Positions 1 to 14,700 of a stretch of DNA of 64,000 nucleotides are shown piece by piece (within the stretch, counting starts at the first letter, position 1; the number at the start of each line of letters is the position of its first letter). Both the position numbers and the translations under genes were made by a program. The DNA is from Larimichthys crocea (lineage: Eukaryota > Chordata > Actinopteri > Sciaenidae), in assembly GCF_000972845.2 (NCBI RefSeq), contig NC_040011.1, positions 27,818,379 to 27,882,378 of the forward strand, read 5' to 3'. The notes beneath the pieces are model-generated. The model was given only the letters and a program-made list of their open reading frames with translations. It was not told the origin of the DNA and did no database searches.

Positions 1-1493
1 CGTCATTTTCGTCTCACCATCACATGAATATGACTGGTACACGTCGTCTCTGCCTGCTTAGTGTGAGGGTATCAGAACCGTTCACATGTGTAGTGTTGAT
101 GTTGATCTCTCCAGGAGACATGATCAGCTTTATGATACATGTTAATTATCTAATTATCAGCAGACAGATCAACATTGTGTCTTTTCTTTCTTCACTCTGC
201 GTGGAGATCTTTTATTCTTTATTAGGATGTCCATAGAAGTGCTTGCTAGTCTTCCTGGAGTCCATCCAAAAAACAACAATAATAATAAAACAACAATTTA
301 AAATCAAACATTATCAATAAAGACAAAAAATTACATTATTTAGTGAAATAATAAGTCACAAAAACATAACATAATAGAGACAAATACAAAGAGTCACAAA
401 CCAAATACAAATAAACAGGAAAGCTGTGAACCAGCGATATCAAAATAACATCTATGGGAGATTAATATGTTTTTGTTAAAATCTGTTTTTGATCTGTCTG
501 ATGTCCGTAACTAAACATATTCCAGGCACAAGTCAAGTAAAGCGGTTTTATTATTGTCATTTCAGCCATATACACAGTACACACTGAAACAAGGACCGTG
601 CTGCTACATGAAACATACAACATCAGGACTACATTAATGTGCACACACAACACAACATACAACACAACATACAACAAGGGCTACGTAAACAATTTGATAA
701 GAAACAACAGACGGAGTGTGACAGACTTGGATGTAACACTTCTCATCATACACTTTGTTCATGGACTTCAGATGACCAGTACTCACTTGATGTGTTATAC
801 AGCCATGACAAAAACAGCATTCACCTCCACAAAATAAGTGTGTTGTGTTATTCCTAATAACAGTATGCATGAATAACCGATGACTAGATTTTAGTTAAGC
901 AGGTAACTGAGATAATTGTTCATACATCTCACATACGTTAGCACGGTTCTGCATGTACACACATGTATATACTGTAGAGATAACATGCAGCACACCATCT
1001 GTGAAGTGGATGTTTTTTTTTATATGCGAGGATGATAGCTGAATTATTTAATAATTAATTACAGGGTGTGATCACACATTTCCATGTATAATATAAAATA
1101 AATAAAGTACTAAAGGCTTATGGGAAGCTTGTAAGCATAAACTTATCATCCTGATCATCATTTATTAGTACAGTTTTTATTTTTTGGGGGGGGATTTTTC
1201 ACATTGATTATATAGAAGTATTATTGTATTAGTTTGTGATATGATGTCACATGGTCCCCTGGATTCCTGCATTATTTACATCATGGACTACAATTGAAAT
1301 AAATATGCTATAGTTCTCTATAACAAAAAAAAAAAACTGTGCAGAAGAAATCATTTGTTTCCGAGCATGTTCTGTCTCATCACATAATCATAAAAAACTG
1401 GATTACTTTTGTTCTCGTTGTGTCTATAGTAAGATTTTGTTTGTAGTTTAAGGTGAATCCATGTTCACATTGTGTTTGTTGTTGTTTTTTCAG
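1..1493 (+). other. chic1: chic1 intron 1 (3' part)
   Basis: No exon with family similarity is seen here. The first chic1 exon, which in the family encodes an acidic N-terminus of roughly 45-55 residues, must lie to the left of the window because the first visible exon starts inside a codon. The stretch is AT-rich, with simple runs such as CAACA-rich sequence at about 645-680 and a short G run near 1185. It ends in a pyrimidine tract and CAG acceptor at 1491-1493. Nothing else is recognisable apart from a repeat-like segment at 520-700. Confidence 0.7.
520..700 (-). repeat. LINE 3'-end-like repeat fragment
   Basis: The stretch reading TTTTATTATTGTCATTTCAG, followed by a cysteine-free, CACA-rich segment, resembles the inverted 3' tails of fish non-LTR retrotransposons, which often read TTTATTGTCATT with a nearby ACACTGAAAC. 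A similar start occurs at about 26050, next to recognisable reverse-transcriptase coding remnants. The assignment rests on recalled repeat consensus; no reading frame of the element survives here. Confidence 0.4.
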
Positions 1494-4202
<2,709 letters not shown>

Positions 4203-4796
4203 GGAAGCTGTTAAAAGACTGGATGTGTGGCCCTTGAATCTTATCCTTAGTGCCTTGTATATAACAGTATGTTGGAACAAGGGTCTGCACTGGTGTCTCT
4301 CGTGACGACCCTGTACATCTCCCAGTACCTTGTACATTAGAATTTGCAACACTGTCACTTTGCTTTAGAGCAGATTTTGCACATTTTCCCCGACAGAACT
4401 AGACATGTCCCCCTTTGTTGCACTCGGATGTGTTTTTGTTACATGTGGCAAACAAGTGAAACTCTCGAAAAGTGCATTTACCCCAAAGAACCGTCAACCT
4501 GTATCCCATCTATGATATCAGTAATCTCTTGCAAAGAATGTGATGCCTCCACCTTCCTGAAATATCCTTGCCTTATGTATGATTAAAAAAAAAACAACTA
4601 AGGAGGAGGAAGGCACTGGGTAATTCAACAGTCTTTAGATTTAAATGCTGTCTGTTGAGTTTCCTGTCTTTGAATCCAGTTCTTTGCAGATGGGATGGTT
4701 GAAATTGCCTAACGTACAGTGTACGTCATCACCTTGTGTTTTTTCTTTACATTTGACCCTCTGTACATGGGAGCTAACTAGTAAAATAACTTGACC

Positions 4797-4804
4797 TGTA
4801 AATA
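4797..4804 (+). promoter_or_regulatory. Pumilio-type element in chic1 3' UTR
   Basis: TGTAAATA, the canonical PUF-protein binding octamer, lies about 600 bases after the chic1 stop codon and inside the presumed 3' UTR. An octamer of this kind occurs by chance fairly often in AT-rich DNA, so function is only a suggestion. Confidence 0.3.
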
Positions 4805-5567
4805 CCATGTTAGGATAAGCTGTACAGTGGTATACCATTGTTTACATTACGTTACTTAGCTCTTTAGTTTTTTTGCCAATATATTGCTGTACTATAGATT
4901 TGATTAATTAAAGATGTCTATGTACCTTTCTAGTTTATATGGACCTGTTTACCTTGTAAGCCATATAGTTATAATATACATGATGCCAGAGTTAGGACTG
5001 ATTATTGCACTTGAGCCTGGTAGAAAAGTCAGGATTTCAGACGATAAAGCTTCGTCCCGTAACAAAAGCAGTGCATTGTTTTGCCAATCAAGATGATTCA
5101 ACGAGTCGTCATCCATTAAAACCAGAGATGTTTGCATCTCTGATGTGCAAATGAAAGAATATTTGAACTCTGCTCTTACACTAATTCCTTTGCTATCATC
5201 TTGTCCAAACTTGGCATTATCATCATTATTATTTTTTTTGTAGTTTTGTACTTTTCCCTGTGCTGTGTGTGTCCTCCACGTGTGTTAGGAAGCGCATACA
5301 TCTACAGTACATGGCGTATTGAGCAGATGGTTCTTTTGTTTCGGCCATTCTGTGCATTGGTAGTATTATTTTCCTGAAGCGTAATCACAAGAATGCTGCA
5401 TTGCGTTGTATTAGAGTGCCTCTGGATTAGTCGGTGAACCACAGAGAAGTACAGGCTGAAATCTCTTCTCTTGTACAAAGGAGATTTTAAATCTTCCTCC
5501 CAGTATTGTCCCTGTTACAATTCTTGTAAATGTTTGTCATGATGACCTAATCCCAATGGAGAGAGAA

Positions 5568-5573
5568 AATAAA
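5568..5573 (+). terminator. chic1: chic1 poly(A) signal
   Basis: AATAAA about 1.37 kb after the chic1 stop codon, followed within 15-45 bases by T-rich sequence with GTTGATTTTGATTTTTC and TGCTGC. It is the best placed canonical signal downstream of the stop and implies a 3' UTR of about 1.4 kb. Confidence 0.7.
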
Positions 5574-5599
5574 TTGTTGATTTTGATTTTTCTTTGCTG

Positions 5600-7450
5600 C
5601 TGCTTTCTTTTTTTTTTGTTTCATGTTATTTACTGTCACACTGTGAGTAAAAACACATCATTATTCTCCTCGTGCACTTTAACCAAAGCCTGCAGCCCCA
5701 CTGCAGAAAAGTAGCTATTTGTCATGTTTAACAAGGTGTTGAATCGTTAACTTTAACAAGACAGTCTGCAATTAGTCAACACATTTATAAAACTCCTGCC
5801 TGCTACTTTCTAACGTCGTGGACCACCGGTCAGAGGATACTAGACTGTGTTTCTGCTGTATCTCAACCACAACCCCCGAATACTCTGGTGAGTGGTTTGC
5901 TTCACTTCAGTGTGGTTAGTTTTATGGTCCTTTGTTTTTTTGTTTCCACATTCACAGTCTGTCCCTGTTTGGACAGAAGGTTTCAGCAACCTTTTACTGC
6001 ACCACGTCGCTGCCTCCACCACTTTTAGTTAATTTTGGAATTATTGGTGGTACAACAGCATGTAAAAAGTACAAGATTTAGCTAAGCAGTTTATTGATTT
6101 AACTTATTTAGCTGTCATCTAAAAATGAATAATTATTTGAGAAACACAAAGTCAGATGACTTGCAAAATTTAATTTTAACTTGTGTGAAATATTAGTTTC
6201 AGTTAGGGTAAAAACATTTGATGTGAACAGAACTAAATCACACATTGTGTTCTGTCACTTGTCAAGCAGTTAGCAGGGGAAGTTGGATGATGTTTCACAG
6301 TGATCAAAAGTACATTTATTACTTAAGTACAATCTGAGGGTACTTTAGTATTTCCAATTCATGGTGCTTATTACTTATACTCCACTACATTTCAGAAGGA
6401 AATATTGCACTTTTAACTCTTATTGCATGTACCTTACAAACAAAACAAAGGAATATGATGTAGTAAGACAAACTGAAGGCCTCTCACACACTGGTGAATT
6501 TCTTTTATGTGGCTGTTGAGACGTGCTCAGGGTGAAGTTACTATAAAGCCTCCGAGCTGCAACAAAACTACAACAAAGTCCTGCAAAATGTGAATTTTTA
6601 ATCTTGTAAAACAAGTCCAACTTCTGTGGACTAAATATCATCTTGCACCCAAAAGATTAAAATAAAGAAAAAGAAGCTACTTTTTACTTTTATGCAGGAT
6701 GTTTACTTGTAATGAAGTACAATGTACATTCTGGTATTGCTACTTCTACTTAGGCCAAAGAATCCAAGAATTTCTTCCACCACTGTAAGTTTGTACTGTA
6801 TATGACACTATGCTGAGTGTCTCTCTGCGTGACTTGCATGTGTACTTTTTCCTTCTGCAGCAAGTTGTACTGGTCTTACTATCTTAGTGTGTTTGCATAC
6901 ACAAACATATAGAGCAGAGCAGGAGAGGTTATAAATGAGAACTCCTCCATGTGTGTGTTTGCACATGTAGATACTCTCTGAACCACCATGTCTTATTGAT
7001 ACCAAACATAAGAGAGAATGTCTCTTACTCTGTACAGTTTCTGTCCACTAGGTGTCAGACTGTGCTATGAACAGACTGTACATCTTATTGGACATCTGTG
7101 AGTCAGGTAAATGATTCCAAACATTTGTATTCATACTGTAGTTCACTGAGAATTTGATGCTCTATCAGGGGACAACTACAGAAGTTCTCAGATGTCCCAT
7201 AACATTTTAAGTTTATGAAGCCCAGTAACTTTTATATTTAACATGTAAATTACAGTACAGTTACTATTTTTCTTACACTTTACACATTTGCAGTAAAATA
7301 TTTGAGGCTCAGTTTCTCCTGGTTAAAATTTCCAAGAGGTTTGTCTTTTACTTTACTAATTACTAATACTAATTAACTTTCTCCCTCAAAGTCTTCTCTG
7401 TGCCAGAGGTGCTCAGTCTTTGTTTTATGTGACAAGATAAACAGAAGAAC
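5600..7450. other. chic1-lnx2b convergent intergenic region
   Basis: No coding exon is seen between the two convergent 3' ends. The middle holds one degenerate copy of the ACTTAAGTAC-type interspersed repeat (6290-6790). At about 7050 there is a short CCACTAGGTGTCA, a weak CTCF-like match. The rest is AT-rich single-copy-looking sequence. Confidence 0.6.
6290..6790 (+). repeat. interspersed repeat, 'acttaagtac' family, degenerate copy
   Basis: The left end reads AAAAGTACATTTATTACTTAAG and then CTCCACTACATTTCAGAAGG. The right end reads ACTTTTTACTTTTATGCAGG and finishes TTCTTCCACCACTG. Those are the two ends of a repeat that I recognise from memory as abundant in percomorph fish and rich in TACTTTTACTT motifs; its class is unknown to me. 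The middle has diverged. Related copies lie at 26800-27200 and, inverted, near 46020-46200. Confidence 0.55.
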
Positions 7451-7468
7451 AGCATGATTTGTTATGAT

Positions 7469-7474
7469 TTTATT
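7469..7474 (-). terminator. lnx2b: candidate lnx2b poly(A) signal
   Basis: TTTATT on the + strand gives AATAAA on the - strand, about 1.3 kb beyond the lnx2b stop codon. I saw no other well-placed AATAAA between the stop and this point. The flanking A/T-rich 3'-UTR-like sequence supports it, but transcript data would be needed to place cleavage. Confidence 0.45.
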
Positions 7475-8769
7475 GAACATAATGAAACAGTGGACAGGCT
7501 ATATGCACACTACCTACTGTATATACTGTATATATTGTCTCGTATCAATCAAGATACAAGAAAGGCCACCGGGAATGTGTTGACACAAAAAGAACGAGGT
7601 AACACAAATGTATCTGAACAAGGCCATTCTCCCTTTTGTATAAACTGTATATAATGAGAGGAAACGATGAGAGGAAACACAATTTGGTACAGTGGAAATT
7701 TAAGGCAAGTATACATTCTGGTTTTTCCTTCAGGGCACCCGCTTATCAAAGTCATTCAGTATGAGCCACTATATCATTTGAAAAATAAATACAGATCATG
7801 TATCGATTAATAAACCAAAAGATGCTAAATGTCTTATTTATAGATTAAGACCAAACATTCATCACAGAATTATTTGCTTCTACAGAACAGCTCACAACTT
7901 TAAACAACAGGCGTGTCCAAGTTTCTTTTCTGTTGAAAAACTCGGAGCCAAGCTGTTTCCCACCGATGCAACTCTGATTAAATGCAGGTTTCCTGTTAAG
8001 TTTCAGACTGTGCAAGATTTTACTAATTATTTTTGTGGCTTTTTGTGGATCTTTCAGACTCTTTAAGCCCCTTTAGACTGAACCTCTGTCAAACCAGATG
8101 ATGATTTTAAGTCATTTGGCTTTTTGCCAACCTCCCTGTTAAAACCAGGGTCAAGTCTCCCTAATGTCAGTTTGTTGCACGCATGTGCAGATGTAAAGTA
8201 AATAAAGTTGATGAAATCACACAAGTGGGACAAAAGAAAAGATGCAGGAAAGGATGATTTTTCTGTCTTTGGCGTCAGTCTGTACAGTCAGCAGCCAGTT
8301 TGTTACATGTAGTCCTCTATAATTCTTCATCACAGCTGTCTTTATATACTGTAAGCACTACATTTCATCTTTGGATTCTGTTTATGTGAATCACTTGAAT
8401 CAAGTTGACTACCAAATTATAATTAACAGTAACAGGAAAGTAAAAAAATACATGAAGTATTCAAAAAAGGATCAAAAGGTGTTCAAAGAACTACTTTCCT
8501 TCCAGTTTGCCCTTAACATATGATTCACTGATTGTCATCATTTTTTGCACCCTGATTAAACCCAGTTTGTGCGATCGTCTGCCACTGAAACAAACAGACT
8601 ATGCTTGGGATTTCCATTGTACACACACACACACATTCTGTATTACACAACCCATCAAGAGACAAGAAGGATTTACATATGGAGGAGACGGTGAGTCATG
8701 AATGCAGCAGAACAGGACACGTGTGCATGTGATCAACTAAGAGGGCGAAAGTAAGAAAAGTGTGTTTTG

Positions 8770-11700
8770 CTACACAAGACTCCCAGGCCAGGACACCACA
8801 GTCATTGTGACTTTATTCTTCTGCAGCTTGAGCATGGGGATGAGAGAAGAGTTGTTCATTCCCACTGTTGTGGCTCCGTTCACTGCCACTATCTCATCGC
8901 CGCACCTGGAGAGAACCACAGTCCATTAATGTGAAGTCTTGCGAGTACAAGTGCTGACAGGACAGAGGGGCCGGATTACATCATATGGGCGTCAAATTGG
9001 GTTTAACTTACTTGAGGCGTCCGTCAAAGTGAGCAGGTGTACCAGGCACAATGGTTTTGATGAAGAAAGGCTGCTGGCCGTGGCTCTCCTCGTAGCCCCC
9101 CACTATACTGAAGCCCCAGCTCTCATTGTTAGTCTTCTGCAGGACGATGTCCCGGCACCAGTGCATGTGGCTGAAACGACAAAGGGCAGAGTCAGAGCTA
9201 GGTCTTTCACATTAAAATGAACACTGGAAGTGGAGGAGCAAAATTCATGTTATCAAGTGGAAGAATGAAGGCGGCTCTACCTTGGTAATCCCAGCCAGCG
9301 AGTCCACAGCGGTGTCCACAGGGTATCGTCTCGTGAGTCGTCCACAGGGTCCAGTTCGTCCTTGTTGGAAGCATCAGTGTCCTCCTCTGAGTCCTCAGAA
9401 AGGGTCTGGATAACACGGAGCACGACCTGGGACTGAGCTGTCTGAGCCTTCAGCACAGAAACCGCCTCGTTGTAGGTCAACTGGGTCAGATCAACACCGT
9501 TGATGCTCAGCAGGACGTCGCCTGAGGAAAAAGAAAGACAGAGGAGCTCTGAGGTCAACACGGGGAGCCGTTTTTAAATCTAGATTTCCAGGCTGTTTCT
9601 GTAGCGACGTCTGTCCAAAGTGAAACATCTGTATGATTTTTTTTTTATTTGGCAAACAACAAAATCATGAATCACAGCTGACATCTGCTAGAGAGTTGGA
9701 CAGACAGCCAACTGAACAAATCAGTATTGCATGGTCAGAACTTTGCCAAACAAAATCAGCATAGTTACAATCTGAACTAATGATGACAGCTGTGCTGTAT
9801 AATTGGCTATATCGATGTTTAAAATGTGTGGTCACAGAGAAAGTTAGACAACAGATTGTGGCATACAGCCGCGACACTAAGTGAGCTGATTTGGAAAAGT
9901 TCAGTTTAGTCTGCACAGAGAAACGCAGAGAGAGAAAGATGTTGGTGCTTACAAATTTGACTGGCCTAATGTGGACGTACTTTGAGCTGGGCTGCACCTC
10001 TCCCAAAGTCAGTGCCAAGCCATTATTTTAGCACACATCCTCTCTGTTTAAGTGTCCTTGAAGAACACAATGTATCCCTGAAAAGAAGCAAGTGAAAAGA
10101 GAATTGCTCTTTTCTTATTCAGCCAATTGTCACATTGTGACAGATTTGTAAACTGAGCTGGAAATTGTTTCCCATAAAACAGTTTCTTGCTCTTGTTGTG
10201 TTCAGTGTATTCATCCAAACATTCACATGGTTAAGTTTTTGATTCAAAGCACTAATCGACTGAATTGACCCCAAATTGATACAATCGCAACGACTAGAGG
10301 TGCAAAATTCATCAGGAACTAATTTGATAATAAATGAATAATCATTTAAGCAAAAATGCCAAACACTTGCTGGCTCCAGCTTCTCTCACGTGAGGATTTG
10401 AGGGTTTTCTTTGTGATATACGATAGTGAACTGAATATGTTAAAGTTTAGACTGCTGGCCGGACAAAACAAGACATTTGAAGAAGTTATGTTAGGCTGTT
10501 GGGCATTTTTTTACATTTATAAAAGACAAATGATACATCAAAAAATGACATTTATCAGCAATTAAAATAACCGTCGGCTGCCTTGTACCTCTTTTGATGG
10601 TGCCATCTCGGTGCAGACAGCCGACAGGCTGCACACTTGTGATATAAACTGGCAGGCGACTGCGACAGTCCCTCCCCCCAGCAATGGTGATGCCCAGGGA
10701 GAGCCGAGGCTCCTTCTTCAGGCTCACAGTCTTCTCCTGGCTGGAGAACCCACCTGGAGGATCCTGTATGAACAATGAGACAAATTAATACCAATAAAAA
10801 AAATAAAAAAATAAAAATCAGATTCTTCCACAGAAACTATTGTTTTATTTTGTTTGACGTGAAGTCTTTGCTGCCAATTAACTTCGGCCTCTCCTGGCTC
10901 CTTTGACTTAATTGATTCCTTTCACAAAACCACTTGTAGAAACAAATGTGAAACATTTGAGAAGGAGCTGAGAGGTAAGGGTAGAGCGAACGTGTGAGGA
11001 TCAACGCTGAGCTCTCGTAGTGGAAAAGATGTGTGGAAAATGACAGCTTCAACCAGCCTCCTTGTTTCCCTCTGGAGTCTGTAAACCATGAGAAGGGAAG
11101 CTCGGGGGAGGTGGGGGGGCTCTTCCTCCTCCCCAGCAGGGATCCCATCCCCCCCCAGCAAGACGAAAAGGCTCGACTCTGCAGGCGAAAGCTAACTGTT
11201 ACCAGCTTTGATCCTCTGCCACGCAAAGAAACAGCCAAAAAATAACAAGACAGTGGCCCCGTAGCAGCAGAGTGAGCAGCACCCCAGGCCTTTTGATCAG
11301 GACAGAGGGAGGCCCCCAGGGCTTTCATCTCCACTCACCGACGCAGGTGTCTGCTCTCAAATCTTCTCACCCCCAACTGGGGGGTTGCTATTATTTCTAC
11401 TGACAGTGTATGGTACAACTGAGTGTGACTGACAAAGGAGCGATCGTCACAATTACACTGTGTAAACAGAAACATGTCAAGTTTGTAAGATACTGCCAGC
11501 AACATTGTGGCCAGTGGTGTAAAAGGAAGTTCCAGCAGCCAACAGCCGGTAAGGACCCAAATAAACGTGGATAATAAAATATTTTCTTTAAAAAAAAAAA
11601 AATAGTCCAGGCATTGACATGTGAGGAAATGTTCATACCTTCATGTAGGTGGAGCGGCGTCTGAAGTACTGTGGCTCAGGCCTCCTGGCTGCTCTGCTGC

Positions 11701-14700
11701 TGCTTCCTCCTTCTTCTTGAGTCTCTGCAGGTCTCATCACCACAAAGTTCACACGCATCTCGCTCGCCTGAACACACACACAAGAAAAACAACTAATTAC
11801 AAAGTAAATACATACACGGCACTCTATCTACGCCAAGTGATTGATTTTGGTAGTTTAACATGTTTTTGTGCAATCAGCAACACATATTTTATGTTGGTCA
11901 CACATTTTTTCATGATTGCTTTTGGGTTGATCTGATATCTTCCTGGCAGCCTTTGGTTCACTGTCATTTCAAGAAGGAATGCAACTTGTAGATACAATCA
12001 GAAAACAGCTTTCATTTCTTAAATTTAAATTCTTTCTCGCTAACGGCACTCCCTCTTTTTCATTCACTGCATATGTTGCTTTCTCTCTCAAGCCATCAGA
12101 CACAAACAAAGGGAAATTTCTTGTAGCACAGACTCCGAGCCAGACACAGAAGTAGAAGCTGGTACATTAAATAAATTAAGCCTGGAAGAGTATCATAGTT
12201 TAGTCCATGAACTCCACTTGAATAGTGCTTGTTCATAGCAACGTGAGTTCAGGTTGTGTTTCTCCAAAAATCTGGCTCAACTTCTCCACTGCAGGTCACT
12301 GGTCCGCTTGGCAGACCGTTTGTTTCACACCACCACAGTTCAAGATTTAGTCTTAGTCGGGCCTTAAAACTTGAGCTTAAGATACGTAATCTATCACATT
12401 TAATGCACATTATTTTTTACCATGCCATGCAAAATAATGTGAAAGCGGTGACTGTCCTGAAAGTTTTCCTTGTTTCTGCATTCAAGTGTTTGTGTGAAGC
12501 CCCAACAACTGATGACCAATAAGAATTGACTGCTGAACAGCAGCCACTTTATGATTTAATTATATAATTCATTAAAAATGTCTACGATGGCATATTACTT
12601 TTGTTCTTTGTTTTTCAGCTATGCACTGGTTTTGTTTTTAACAAAAGACATTAGTGCATTACTTTTTGGCAACCTTCCTGGTTTAACCTTAGGAGTTCAA
12701 TGCTCACAGTTATATAATTATAACTTTAAAATTAAGTTGTCTAAATGTTCAACAAACTGACCTGAAGTTAGACCAACAGCAGAAATCAATCTTTAGTGTA
12801 TGTAGTTTGTAGTTAATGGGCTAAATGTTCACAATCTAACTTTGCTCTTTTAATATACCTGTATGATCTGGGCAGCGCTCTCAGGTGTGCCATGCCTCAG
12901 GTCGTGTCCGTTGATGGCCAACACCTTGTCATTGTTCCTCAGCTTTCCGTCTTTGGCCGCCAAACCACCAGACAGCAGGTCCAAGATAAAAACCCCACTC
13001 TCATCTGATTTGCGGATAAGTTTGATGCCAAGCGGTTCGCTGCGCTGGCTCTTCATTAGCGTCACCTGCAGGACTGTGCCGGGGTTGTGATTGGAGGTAG
13101 CGTTGCCATGGGGACTGTGAGAGGGCTGGGAGGCAGTGGTAGTAGCGGAAGAGGAAGGGTGATGATCAGACCGTGGATCCCTTAATTTGAAGCCTTTCTC
13201 CTGCATAACGGTGAGCCTGAGGAGGGAAGGCTGCTGCAGCACTGTGATGGCCCGGGCGTGGGGGACTGAAGCCAAACTGACATCATTCACCTGGAGACAC
13301 CACAGAGAAAAGAAACAACACAGTCAGTGGTGGAGCAGCCTCATACAAACATGACAGTACACACTGTACATGTATGATGCAGCTATAGAAGGTTAGATTA
13401 TAGATTAGTTATGTATAGATTAACTAATTACGTATCTTTTTCCAGCGTTAGCATGATCAGATCCATAACAGATACTAGTTATCAGCTTGCCTCTTAAGTT
13501 CATAATAAGCACCTCTAAGTGATATTTGATATTTGATACAAAAATCAATGCATCGATTCAAGGGGAAGAGACAGATTGAGTTTCAAGATCTTAGTGATGC
13601 AATCTTCACTCGTCTTCAGTATCTCTCTTTACATCCACTGGCTTTCCAACAAAAGCCCCCAAAAAAAACTGCAGCTAATGTTTCACATCCTGAAGGCAGC
13701 CTGTTGCCTGGTAGGTTTTCATTTTCATTTCCAGGTTTGGGATTGGTTGGCTTTAGAGGAAAAGCTGCATTTTGGAGGACTGAAATAGTCTATAAGCTCG
13801 TTTTACAGTGGTACCACATTCCAGGAGAACCGGAGGGTAGAAATCCAAGGAGGGCATTGTTGGAAGAGAGGGAACCACAACAGAAATCTCAAATTAATTT
13901 ATATCCTGCCCTTCTGTTCTCCTCTGTGGAAACCAAAAGTGTTACTGCAAATAAAACACTAAACCACACTCACAACATTTAGCATTACTGACACTAAGTG
14001 ACATATTTAGATAATAAAATACCCATAAAATTGAAAATCATACCAGCGCCACTAGACCTAAAACAATTAGTTAATGAATCCACTAGTCAACTGAACTTCT
14101 GCTTATCAATTAATTGTCTTTTAAACTTCTTTTTTCAAACATTTGATGACTCCAAGTCCTAACATGATTTAAACAGAAGATTTTAGATGCACATCAAATG
14201 ATTTCCACTATCAGAAAAAGTGATATATACATAACTCTGGTGTTGTAACATTTTAGTTCATGTTTGAACACTGACTCTTAAAAAGAAGTCAAACAACCAG
14301 GTAAAGTCACTTTCATTGACGCGCTTAGCCATGTAACATTGACCACGCCTTGTTACCATGGAGCTAAAACTTGTTTATCCTGAATGTCAAGTTTCCCAGC
14401 TGCGAAGCACTTTGTTTACAATAACACCAGATCGCAATGACAAAGTGTTTATGTAAAAATATGTTGCACTGAAATATGTCACACGATGACACCAGGATTC
14501 TCCTGAATTCTCATACTGAAGAAGAGATAAATACTTGACATTGTGGGCGACATTATCTCAGCACTTTCCTCAGTCAGAGTCTCTGTCTCACCTCTAAGAT
14601 ATGATCCCCTGGGGCCAGTCTGCCATCACGTGCTGCTAGCGAGTCCCTGACAATCTCCTGGATGACTATGTTCCCCAGTGGTGTGTCTTTCCCCCCCACG

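Noticed and set aside
10837..11334. 165-codon open frame on the - strand
   Set aside because: It sits between two well-supported lnx2b exons, has no acceptor/donor pair giving a compatible phase, and shows no similarity to LNX linkers.
13533..13982. 149-codon open frame on the + strand
   Set aside because: It lies in a lnx2b intron on the other strand, starts in sequence resembling a decayed repeat, and has no domain character.
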